DNA of 64,000 bases from CAZYTM01 sp964649725 (GTDB lineage: Bacteria; Desulfobacterota; Desulfuromonadia; Geobacterales; Geobacteraceae): NCBI GenBank assembly GCA_964649725.1, contig CAZYTM010000004.1, forward strand, positions 248,001 through 312,000. The letters run 5' to 3'. Under the pieces are notes generated by a model that worked only from the letters and a program-made list of their open reading frames with translations, searched no databases and was not told the DNA's origin. The translations under genes and the position numbers were made by a program. Each line of letters starts with the position of its first letter. The first letter of the stretch is position 1. Positions 1-7,657 of this stretch are shown piece after piece.

Positions 1-63
1 AGTCTCTGCAGCCTCTAAATGGCCGTTAGCATCTTCCAGAAACTCCTCAAGCAAAACAGTCAT
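1..63 (-). CDS. Partial gene, start of an Hpt/CheA-like protein
   Basis: An ATG at 63-61 opens a frame that runs off the window edge and encodes MTVLLEEFLEDANGHLEAAE followed by T. The pattern FLEDANGHLEAAE resembles the first helix of Hpt domains at the N-terminus of CheA-type kinases. It begins 4 bases after the stop of the upstream receiver gene on the same strand, so it probably belongs to the same transcript and could exchange phosphate with the receivers. Only 21 codons are visible, so the family is an inference; it could also be another helical protein. Confidence 0.5.
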   Translation of the reverse strand, partial: MTVLLEEFLEDANGHLEAAET

Positions 64-67
64 GTCA

Positions 68-484
68 TTATTTGAGACCAAGACTTACCCCATTTTTATT
101 AAGTGAATTTACATTGGCTGGCAGAATTTTTTCTATAAGGTCGTGAAGGTCGGCCGGGTTGAAGGGCTTTTTCAAATAACCTTTAGCCCCAAGTTTAAGC
201 CCCCTTATTGTATCGTCCTCTTTACCTTCAGTACTTATAACAATGACTGGAAATCGCTTTGTCAAGCCAAGCGCAGATGCTTTTTCCAAGAATTGTACCC
301 CATTCATGATAGGCATGTTAATATCTAGCAGGACCAATTGAATATCTGACTGGCTCGCTAACATATCAAGTGCTTCCTGACCATTCATGGCATCTACGAT
401 ATCACATTGATAACGGCCCAATACCAGACGGTACATCTGATGTATTAGCGCTGAATCATCTACAACCAATATTTTCTTAAGCAT
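68..484 (-). CDS. Single-domain response regulator (CheY-like)
   Basis: This 138-residue protein is a lone receiver domain with a short tail. The acidic pair D9-D10, phospho-acceptor D54 (in LLDINMP), T85 and K106 (KKPF) are all in place, so it should be phosphorylated normally. There is no output domain, so it probably acts by protein contact or as a phosphate shuttle. It follows another receiver gene by about 40 bases and precedes a possible Hpt/CheA-like gene by 4 bases. That setting suggests a phosphorelay or chemotaxis-like circuit. The partner kinase is not shown by sequence. Confidence 0.88.
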   Translation of the reverse strand: MLKKILVVDDSALIHQMYRLVLGRYQCDIVDAMNGQEALDMLASQSDIQLVLLDINMPIMNGVQFLEKASALGLTKRFPVIVISTEGKEDDTIRGLKLGAKGYLKKPFNPADLHDLIEKILPANVNSLNKNGVSLGLK

Positions 485-523
485 ATTTACCTCGCTGAAT
501 TAGTTCTCTTAGTTATATCCAAT

Positions 524-925
524 TCATTGTCTTAAATCAGATTTTATAGGGATACCTCGTGATGCTACCAATTGCAAAAGCTCAGGGATGTCCACTGGTT
601 TATTGAAAAAATGAAGAGCGCCTCTTCGATAAGCTTCTGCCTCAATATCCTCAGTGCCGTACCCGGTCATTATTATGACATCAGTAGCAAATCGATTTTT
701 AATATAGCTAAGTAGCTCTAAGCCCTCAATCCCATTTACGCCAGACATTCTGATATCGGCTATAACCAAATCAAAATGGACATTATTTAATGCCTCTTCA
801 GCCTGTTCTATTTCATTACAGGTTATGACTTCAACTCCTGCCATCTTAAGAGCATATGAAAGGCTTAGCAGGATCGACTGCTCATCATCAGCTACAAGTA
901 TTCTTTTTACGGCGTCAAGATTCAT
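524..925 (-). CDS. Single-domain response regulator
   Basis: This 133-residue protein is a receiver domain with no output domain. D14-D15, phospho-acceptor D57 (IADIRM), T87 and K109 (NKPV) are present. A strong ribosome binding site, AAGGAGG, lies 6 bases before the ATG at 925. A sequence fitting the sigma-54 consensus lies 44 bases upstream, so this gene is probably the first of a sigma-54 dependent transcript that includes the next receiver. The receiver resembles those of NtrC-type proteins more than CheY (SGVNGIEGLELL, then a GYGTEDIEAEA stretch). Its partner is unknown. Confidence 0.88.
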   Translation of the reverse strand: MNLDAVKRILVADDEQSILLSLSYALKMAGVEVITCNEIEQAEEALNNVHFDLVIADIRMSGVNGIEGLELLSYIKNRFATDVIIMTGYGTEDIEAEAYRRGALHFFNKPVDIPELLQLVASRGIPIKSDLRQ

Positions 926-968
926 TTTGCCTCCTTTCGTAATAATTAGATTTTATTTATTCCATATT

Positions 969-984
969 AGCAGCATGCATGCCA
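969..984 (-). promoter_or_regulatory. Predicted sigma-54 (-24/-12) promoter
   Basis: Read on the minus strand, 984 to 969 is TGGCATGCATGCTGCT. This fits TGGCAYRNNNNYTGCW at every defined position, including GG at -24 and GC at -12 with correct spacing. Transcription would begin near 957 and reach the receiver gene start at 925. A sigma-54 activator gene ends about 180 bases upstream on the same strand. Confidence 0.6.
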
Positions 985-1037
985 CACCCCCAACCGCCTA
1001 ATATTACGATATATTTAAATTATATCAATATACCAAG

Positions 1038-1056
1038 CTGACCTAAATCAGGACAG
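1038..1056. promoter_or_regulatory. Imperfect palindrome, possible activator site
   Basis: The sequence CTGACCTAAATCAGGACAG is an imperfect inverted repeat with 7-base arms and one mismatch. It lies roughly 80-100 bases upstream of the start predicted from the sigma-54 promoter, where enhancer-binding proteins often sit. Assignment as a binding site is inference from position and symmetry only. Confidence 0.25.
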
Positions 1057-1167
1057 TGCCATTTGGTAACAATATCATTATTGACAATTAAAACATATTG
1101 TTGTGAACAATATCGAAAAGATAGAAATGATTTTACCCGATGTCTTATTTCACTACATGTACGGTTT

Positions 1168-2514
1168 TTAGTCAGTAGGTAAGTGGATTTTTTTGAGACG
1201 AGCAAGGAGGGTTGAACGACTTATACCAAGAATATTTGCAGTACGCGAATGATTATTATTCGTTTTATTGAGCACATCAACAATATATTCTTCTTCAACC
1301 TGGCGCAGGGTTTTGTTAAAATTTATAATTCCTCCACCTGTTTTTTCTTCTCGACTTATTTTGTTGATTTCAGGAGGAAAGTGCTCAATTTGTAAATAGT
1401 CTTTTTCTGATAAAATCAAAGAACGTTCAATTACATTCTTAAGTTCTCTAACGTTCCCTGGCCAGATGTATTTTGTTAGCATATCGACAGCCAATGGTGT
1501 AATACTGACGCGTCGTTTCCCCATACTTGCTCCAATATTTCGCATGAAATATTCCGCTAGAATAATAATGTCTTCTCCTCGTGCACGGAGTGGTGGAACA
1601 ATTACAGGTAGAACATTGACCCGATAATACAGATCTTCTCGAAAAAGTCCTTTTTTAACCATCAAGGCAAGATCTTTATTGGTTGCTGCCATAAAACGAG
1701 CGTTGCTGTGTTGATCAGTTACACCACCCACACGCCTGGAACATCCTGAATCAAGAACTTTCAGAAGTTTTGCCTGAATTGAGATTGGCATTTCAGCTAG
1801 TTCATCAAAAAATATCGTGCCATTTTGTGCAATTTCAAACAATCCCTTCTTTACCTCTTTAGCATCAGTAAATGCACCCCTCTCATGTCCAAAGAGTTCT
1901 GATTCAAGAAGATTCTCTGACAGTGAAGCACAGTTGATTTCTACCAGAGGACCGCTTACGCCACTTTTCTTATGAATTGCTTTAGCAACTAATTGTTTTC
2001 CACTTCCAGACTCTCCGTATATCAGTACTGGAGTGGAAATATTTCGTGCCAACAACTCAATTAAACGGTGCAATTTAATAATTAGTGGTGATTTGCCAAT
2101 AATATTTTCGTTGTTAAAATCTGACATGCCATGAAACATAGCTAACGATGCTGCAAGGAATCTATCTTCAAGACGGGTCAAAATCTCTGTTAACAGATTA
2201 ACATCAAGGGGCTTTTGCATGACGTAGTCAGCACCATTTTTCATGGCAAGCACAGCTTGATCTAATGGCATTTCAGTGGCGATGACTATTAACGATGCCC
2301 CTACTAAAGAAGTATGAAATATTTGTAGAAGATTAGACCCTTTTGCTTCAGGCAATTCATTTGCCAGGAATACTAAATCCGGTTGGCAATTCTTTACAAT
2401 CTGAAGCCCCTCGCTAGCATTATTAGCTATATTGACCTCATGAGATCGCGAGACTAAAAAATCTGTGATAAATGTTCTAGTAGCTATATCTGAATCAATT
2501 ATCAGAACTTTCAT
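1168..2514 (-). CDS. NtrC-family sigma-54 activator with degenerate receiver
   Basis: The 448-residue protein has a receiver-like domain (1-120), a AAA+ sigma-54 interaction domain (about 138-370) and a C-terminal Fis-type helix-turn-helix (about 407-445, NILGISRSTLLARLKK). Walker A is GESGSGKQ (167-174), the sigma-54 contact loop is GAFTDA (213-218, one change from GAFTGA) and Walker B is TIFFDE (233-238). The receiver is odd: position 51, normally the phosphorylated aspartate, is alanine (VFLANELP), and the acidic pocket is D7-S8. T80 and K101 remain. It overlaps the upstream kinase gene by 4 bases (ATGA), so the two are translationally coupled. It may be controlled without phosphorylation at the usual site. 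Confidence 0.9.
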   Translation of the reverse strand: MKVLIIDSDIATRTFITDFLVSRSHEVNIANNASEGLQIVKNCQPDLVFLANELPEAKGSNLLQIFHTSLVGASLIVIATEMPLDQAVLAMKNGADYVMQKPLDVNLLTEILTRLEDRFLAASLAMFHGMSDFNNENIIGKSPLIIKLHRLIELLARNISTPVLIYGESGSGKQLVAKAIHKKSGVSGPLVEINCASLSENLLESELFGHERGAFTDAKEVKKGLFEIAQNGTIFFDELAEMPISIQAKLLKVLDSGCSRRVGGVTDQHSNARFMAATNKDLALMVKKGLFREDLYYRVNVLPVIVPPLRARGEDIIILAEYFMRNIGASMGKRRVSITPLAVDMLTKYIWPGNVRELKNVIERSLILSEKDYLQIEHFPPEINKISREEKTGGGIINFNKTLRQVEEEYIVDVLNKTNNNHSRTANILGISRSTLLARLKKIHLPTD

Positions 2515-5204
2515 ATATTGCCTCTAGCTAAAGGTAGAGTTACTGTAAATGTTACGCCGCAGTCATTGTTATTCGACATGCTTAAAATGCCACCATGAGC
2601 ATCTATAACTTTTCTACAGATATATAGACCTAAGCCAGTACCATTTTTCTTGGTAGTAAAAAATACATCAAATATTTTATCCATTATCTCAGTAGAGACT
2701 CCATCACCTGAATCACGTACTGCTATCGATATGATTGAATCTGTTAAATCGAGTGAGACATTAATTTTCCCACCAACATGACTTGCATCAATCGAATTTT
2801 TAAATAAATTTAGTACAACTTGTTTTAATCTCTCAGGATCAGCATCATACAGGACTTCGTGATTTGGCAAAGACCTTTCTACGGTAAGTCGTTTTTCAAG
2901 TAAGAACACTTCGTTAAACCCGATTGATTCATTTATTAATTTGACAAGATCAACCTGCTTGATATTAAGCTTAACCTCTTTAGAACAATCAAGAAGATCT
3001 TCTACCAACTTATTCATCCTTTTTGCCTCATGAAACAATGAATTCATTAATTCTTTTTGGGGGGGGGTCAGTCTAATTTCCATTGAGAGGATTTGAGCAG
3101 CTGCCGTTATTCCAAACAATGGATTTCGCATTTCATGTGCAACTCTAGCTACCACCTCACCCATAGTAGCAAGTCTTTCTTTCGTACGCATTTCATGACG
3201 AGTTTTTATAATTTCTGTAAGATCAATAAATGTTATTATATATCCCCTCAATGACCCATCAGACAATCTAATATCAAAGCATTTATAGCCTATATGGGTA
3301 TCATAAGCTATTGACAACTCATCACTTTCAAACCCCTTGGATAGTGATGAATAAATTTCAGGGCAAACTAATGAAAGCGATCTCCCCTCCGGTTTAGGAA
3401 AGTTAGAAAACATAACATTTCTTGCATATGGATTTACTAAGTTTACGCTAAAATCTGGGTCAGTGACTATAATACCACTTTGAATGTTTGCGATAACAGA
3501 TTCAATAAAGTTTTTTCGTTCTTCTAATTGTTGGTTTGTATGAGATATTTGTCGATTTGCTCTTCTTCGTTCAAGCTCATTGGCCGACCTAGATGCAAAT
3601 ACTTTGATTAATGTAACAACCAATGAAACATTGATAAACGGTTTTAGACTCATCATTACTATTAAACCTATTGCCATACCATTTGAGTCAAATAATGCAG
3701 TACCTATAAAAGACTTAATATGAAATTGTTTAACTATCGGATCTTCAGGATATAATTCATTGAATGCATCGATGAAAAGCGCCCCCTTATGATCTATAAC
3801 ACGATTAACAAGTGATGTATTTATTTCGATTTGAATCTCTTTTACTTCAGGTTCATCCAATAACAATTGAACTGTTTGAACATTATTGAAGTTATCATGC
3901 AATATTTCACCTATGTAAACCAATTCAACCTTTAATGTTTCAGCTAAATACGAACATAGTGCAGCAAAATAGGCTCCATCTGTTTCTGCAGATACTCCTT
4001 CTGCCATGTTTCTTATTACATCTTCATATCTTCTTCTCTCTATAGTTGATCCAATCAGGTTTGCCAGCAGTTTTAATGCATCATTTTCAACTTCAGTAAG
4101 CTCGGTGCCAATGTCATCTTTATCAAAACCAATCACTCCCCAAAACTCAGATCCAACAAATATAGGCACTAAAGCAATCCATAAAATATTGTTATCCCGA
4201 AGAAAATCAACCTCGAAGTCCCTAGAAGATTTTACATTAGTACAGACTGTATTACTTTCCTTAAGTAACTGAAGCCATCTGCCAAGATTATATTCCTCCA
4301 AGTTCAAACAGATATAATTTGATTCAAATTCTTCGGATGCTGCACTTACATTTCTCCATTTATGAGTTGATACCAACACTATTGAGCCTGCAGAATTATG
4401 TTGACATTCAGAAACAAATACCGACTTAAAGCCACCAATTAAACCAATTCTCTCAAGGACTCGTATTATACTCACGTCTAAATTCTGTAGCCGCATGAAG
4501 AGCTCAGCACTAAAACTAATTGTATGCAAGATATCATCGCGCCTCTTTAGAGAATCCATAACTAGTTTTGATTCAGTTATATCATGTATGACCCCATTAA
4601 TACTTATCTCACCATTTGAATTATTAACTTGGCGAGCATTAATTTCTACCCAACGGTAATCACCAGTTTTATTGCGAAAACGTACCTGTTGATGCCATGC
4701 ATCTTGACTATTATTGATAAACATACGAAAAGTTGAAATGAATTGATTTTTATCTTCCTCACACACATACCCTAACAAATTCTTGCCAATACTCTCTTCA
4801 ATAGAGAATCCTGTAATATCTTCCCAAGCTTTATTGAGAAAACTCCAAGCCCCCGACACGTCGGCTTGGAAAATAACCTCTTTTGAATTATCAACAACAT
4901 GGCGATATTTTTCCTCACTTTCTCGAAGTGCTATTTCAGCATCTTGACATTCACGAATTCTTTGAACAAGTGGCGTAAAAACTAGTTTATATAGTAATGG
5001 GAAAAGAATTAACAGAAGAAGGAAACCATTAATAAACGCTTCGACTGGGACCAATAATATGTGAAATAATTTATTGAAAACTGTCATAATAATAACTTCA
5101 ACTATTATTATTACTAAGAGAGTAGAGATGAAGAGTTTTGTTGCAGACAATTCGTTGCTAGTTCTAAAAACAGGTTGGCGATTGTTATGAGGGGGGGAAA
5201 GCAA
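2511..5204 (-). CDS. Membrane PAS/GAF sensor histidine kinase
   Basis: This 897-residue kinase has two membrane segments (about 24-43 and 56-76) and almost no periplasmic loop, then PAS (about 95-213), two GAF-like domains (about 235-395 and 400-548), a second PAS (about 565-670), a HisKA domain with H690 (RVAHEMRNPLFG) and a HATPase domain with an N box near 797 and GTGLGL near the C-terminus. It should sense a cytoplasmic or membrane signal and phosphorylate a receiver. The start is TTG with AGGAG 5 bases upstream. It overlaps the sigma-54 activator gene. The coding strand holds a C7 run near codon 4 and a C9 run at codons 713-716, unusual in this AT-rich DNA. Confidence 0.9.
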   Translation of the reverse strand: MLSPPHNNRQPVFRTSNELSATKLFISTLLVIIIVEVIIMTVFNKLFHILLVPVEAFINGFLLLLILFPLLYKLVFTPLVQRIRECQDAEIALRESEEKYRHVVDNSKEVIFQADVSGAWSFLNKAWEDITGFSIEESIGKNLLGYVCEEDKNQFISTFRMFINNSQDAWHQQVRFRNKTGDYRWVEINARQVNNSNGEISINGVIHDITESKLVMDSLKRRDDILHTISFSAELFMRLQNLDVSIIRVLERIGLIGGFKSVFVSECQHNSAGSIVLVSTHKWRNVSAASEEFESNYICLNLEEYNLGRWLQLLKESNTVCTNVKSSRDFEVDFLRDNNILWIALVPIFVGSEFWGVIGFDKDDIGTELTEVENDALKLLANLIGSTIERRRYEDVIRNMAEGVSAETDGAYFAALCSYLAETLKVELVYIGEILHDNFNNVQTVQLLLDEPEVKEIQIEINTSLVNRVIDHKGALFIDAFNELYPEDPIVKQFHIKSFIGTALFDSNGMAIGLIVMMSLKPFINVSLVVTLIKVFASRSANELERRRANRQISHTNQQLEERKNFIESVIANIQSGIIVTDPDFSVNLVNPYARNVMFSNFPKPEGRSLSLVCPEIYSSLSKGFESDELSIAYDTHIGYKCFDIRLSDGSLRGYIITFIDLTEIIKTRHEMRTKERLATMGEVVARVAHEMRNPLFGITAAAQILSMEIRLTPPQKELMNSLFHEAKRMNKLVEDLLDCSKEVKLNIKQVDLVKLINESIGFNEVFLLEKRLTVERSLPNHEVLYDADPERLKQVVLNLFKNSIDASHVGGKINVSLDLTDSIISIAVRDSGDGVSTEIMDKIFDVFFTTKKNGTGLGLYICRKVIDAHGGILSMSNNNDCGVTFTVTLPLARGNI

Positions 5205-5236
5205 GCGTACTCCTAAATTTAGACTAATTTAAAATG

Positions 5237-5887
5237 CTATATATTCTTAATATCTATCATTGAAATTGAATTTGTATAACTTGTTGTGGTAACTTTTGAT
5301 GCATTTGCAAGTCGCCCTGTTATTTCACGGATTCTTTCCATTTCACGTTGAATACCAACTATACTTTCATTTATTGCGTTATCTGCCCCTGACATCTCCC
5401 TGCGAAGAACATGTAAATATGCGTATGCAGTTGTCAATGGATTGTTAATCTCATGACTAAGCGCAACTGCCAACTCCTTGAATACTTTCAAGCGTTCTAA
5501 TTCTACTGCTTGTGTTTTTGCGCTTTGAAGAGCAAGTTGTACTTTAATACGCGCCAATAATTCCTCTAAATAAAATGGTTTGACAACATAATCTTCGGCT
5601 CCAGCTTCAAAACCCTTAACCCTCTCAGTTTCTGATTCCATGGAGGTAATGAATATAATAGGTATATGCGATGTTATCTCTTCAGCTTTCAATACTCTAC
5701 AAACTTCAAATCCATCCATATTAGGCAAACGAATATCCAATAAAATAAGATCAGGTGGGTTCTGTTTTGCCAATGCAATTCCTGACATACCATCATCACG
5801 AAAATCTAGTTGATATTTACCAGCTAATATCTCGGCAACTAGCATCTGGGTAATTTTACTATCATCTATTACCAAAATACGTTCCAT
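5237..5887 (-). CDS. Receiver fused to a histidine dimerisation domain, no ATPase
   Basis: The 216-residue protein has a complete receiver (D8-D9, D51 in LLDIRLP, T81, K103) followed by a helical HisKA-like segment with an H box at H145 (ALSHEINNPL). It stops about 70 residues later, with no HATPase domain. No frameshift is apparent and the stop is followed closely by the next kinase gene (32 bases), so this looks like the natural length. Such a layout could let H145 receive phosphate from another kinase and pass it to a receiver, or could tune the neighbouring kinase by dimer exchange. It is the first gene of the minus-strand signalling group. The function is inferred. Confidence 0.85.
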   Translation of the reverse strand: MERILVIDDSKITQMLVAEILAGKYQLDFRDDGMSGIALAKQNPPDLILLDIRLPNMDGFEVCRVLKAEEITSHIPIIFITSMESETERVKGFEAGAEDYVVKPFYLEELLARIKVQLALQSAKTQAVELERLKVFKELAVALSHEINNPLTTAYAYLHVLRREMSGADNAINESIVGIQREMERIREITGRLANASKVTTTSYTNSISMIDIKNI

Positions 5888-5926
5888 GTCTAACCTCGAT
5901 GACTACTAAAATACTGTTAGTAAGCA

Positions 5927-5955
5927 TTTATAGGTATTTTATTGGTTAAAGTCAA
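5927..5955 (-). promoter_or_regulatory. Predicted sigma-70 promoter of the signalling operon
   Basis: On the minus strand TTGACT (5955-5950) is followed after 17 bases by TATAAA (5932-5927). It lies about 40 bases upstream of the start codon at 5887 and points into the receiver-HisKA gene and the kinase and activator genes beyond it. Confidence 0.55.
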
Positions 5956-6065
5956 TTACAATTTCCAAGAAGTCCTTGTAGTTACGTAACATTTTCCCAT
6001 TCACAAGTATAATTTGAGATAATATGTAATTAATTATATATTTTTTACTTAACAATTAATCTGAA

Positions 6066-6094
6066 TTGAGCTAAATTAATTTTTTATATATCTA
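6066..6094 (+). promoter_or_regulatory. Possible sigma-70 promoter of efp
   Basis: TTGAGC (6066-6071) and TATCTA (6089-6094) are separated by 17 bases and lie 22 bases before the efp start codon. Both boxes depart from consensus and the region is very AT-rich, so a chance match is possible. Confidence 0.35.
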
Positions 6095-6115
6095 ATAGTA
6101 AAGGATAATCAGTTT

Positions 6116-6679
6116 ATGTACACTGTTGCTGATTTACGCAAAGGGTTAAAGGTAGCACTTGACGGTGACCCTTACCTTGTAATTGCATTTGATTTCACTA
6201 AGCCTGGCAAAGGTCAAGCGCTTTACCGCACAAAACTACGCAATATGATTACAGGAGCAATTCTTGATCGTACTTATCGCTCTGGTGAAACATTTGAACC
6301 AGCGCACTTGGAAGAGAGAAAAATGCAGTATTTATATCCTGAAGACGACCATTATTGTTTTATGGATAACCAAACATACGAACAAGTTCATGTAAGTGCT
6401 GATGCATTAGGAGATGCTATAAATTATCTCATTGACAATCTGCCAGTAACAATACTCTTGTTCAAGGACAAGGCCATCGGTGTTGATGTGCCTAATTTTG
6501 TCAATCTTAGAGTTACCAACACCGACCCTTGGGTAAAGGGTGACACCTCTGGAAGCGATTCTAAGCCAGCTACTGTAGAAACTGGTTATGTACTACGTGT
6601 ACCTCCTTTCATAGAGGAAGGAGAACTCATAGTCATTGACACAAGAACAGGGGAATACTCGACTAGAGTCAAGGGATAA
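6116..6679 (+). CDS. efp: Elongation factor P
   Basis: This 187-residue protein has the normal three-domain EF-P length. It relieves ribosome stalling at consecutive prolines by entering the E site. The modification loop KPGKGQA is present, with K32 in the position of the lysine that is beta-lysylated in E. coli (K34 there). The C-terminal pattern VIDTRTGEYSTRV is characteristic. AAGGAT precedes the ATG by about 10 bases. The gene for the modifying ligase begins 2 bases after its stop and the likely aminomutase gene lies just beyond, so the modification system is encoded beside its target. Confidence 0.97.
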   Translation: MYTVADLRKGLKVALDGDPYLVIAFDFTKPGKGQALYRTKLRNMITGAILDRTYRSGETFEPAHLEERKMQYLYPEDDHYCFMDNQTYEQVHVSADALGDAINYLIDNLPVTILLFKDKAIGVDVPNFVNLRVTNTDPWVKGDTSGSDSKPATVETGYVLRVPPFIEEGELIVIDTRTGEYSTRVKG

Positions 6680-6681
6680 CA

Positions 6682-7605
6682 ATGACCTTTAGCCATGCAT
6701 TGGCAAAAAAAAAATCTGTATTAATTGCCAGAGCACAGATAATTCAAACAATAAGAACTTTTTTTATAACATCAGGATTCCTTGAGATAGATACACCTCT
6801 TCTCATCCCTGCACCTGCTCCAGAAACTCATATTAATGCCATACCAGCAGATGGCTGGTTTCTGCATACTTCACCAGAAATATGCATGAAACGACTTCTC
6901 GCAGCCGGCTATGAACAACTCTTTCAGATTTGTCATTGCTGGAGAGCGGGAGAACGTGGGAAGTTACACCTACCTGAATTCACCATGCTTGAATGGTATA
7001 GAACAAATAATAATTATTACCGTCTTATGGATGATTGTGAAGATTTACTCCGATATCTCGTTGAACAATTCTCAGGGGACAGAGTATTATTTTATCAAGG
7101 CCATAAGATAGAAATAGATTGCGGTTGGGAACGAATCTCCGTTAAAGAAGCATTTCAAAGATACGGTAAAATATCAGTAGAAGATGCTTTATTAGCAGAC
7201 ATATTCGATGAGGTCATGGTAGAGAAAATAGAACCTTTTCTCGGATGGGATGTCCCAACTTTCATAATCGACTATCCTGCCTGCCGTAGTGCTCTTGCTC
7301 GCCTGAAACCTAGTGATACATCTGTTGCTGAAAGATTTGAGCTATATATCGGAGGCATAGAAATAGCGAACGGTTTTTCAGAATTGACGGATCAGCTAGA
7401 ACAGCGCAATCGATTTATAAATGAAAATAATCAGCGACAAAAACAAAATCAGATGACTTATCCCCTCCCTGAACATTTCCTCTGCGAACTCAACATGATG
7501 CCACCATCTGCAGGAATCGCATTAGGGGTTGATCGATTAATTATGACTATTCTAAACTATACTGAAATAGACCAAGTCGTACCATTCACATTTGAACAGC
7601 TTTAA
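6682..7605 (+). CDS. epmA: EF-P beta-lysine ligase EpmA
   Basis: This is a 307-residue class II lysyl-tRNA synthetase-like catalytic domain with no N-terminal anticodon-binding domain, the size and form of EpmA (also called PoxA or GenX). Class II motifs are visible: FLEIDTPLLIPAPAPE near the N-terminus, the motif 2 region CWRAGERGKLHLPEFTMLEW, and motif 3 GIALGVDRLIM near the end. EpmA attaches beta-lysine to the conserved EF-P lysine. It is tightly coupled to efp, with 2 bases between them, and converges with the epmB gene. Confidence 0.94.
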   Translation: MTFSHALAKKKSVLIARAQIIQTIRTFFITSGFLEIDTPLLIPAPAPETHINAIPADGWFLHTSPEICMKRLLAAGYEQLFQICHCWRAGERGKLHLPEFTMLEWYRTNNNYYRLMDDCEDLLRYLVEQFSGDRVLFYQGHKIEIDCGWERISVKEAFQRYGKISVEDALLADIFDEVMVEKIEPFLGWDVPTFIIDYPACRSALARLKPSDTSVAERFELYIGGIEIANGFSELTDQLEQRNRFINENNQRQKQNQMTYPLPEHFLCELNMMPPSAGIALGVDRLIMTILNYTEIDQVVPFTFEQL

Positions 7606-7657
7606 TAACAATGAATATTTTCAATCTGCTTGATATTATATTATTTAATTAACTAGA

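Noticed and set aside
1020..1205. A 61-codon minus-strand frame between the activator and the small receiver
   Set aside because: It overlaps the activator end and the proposed regulatory region, and no family is visible.
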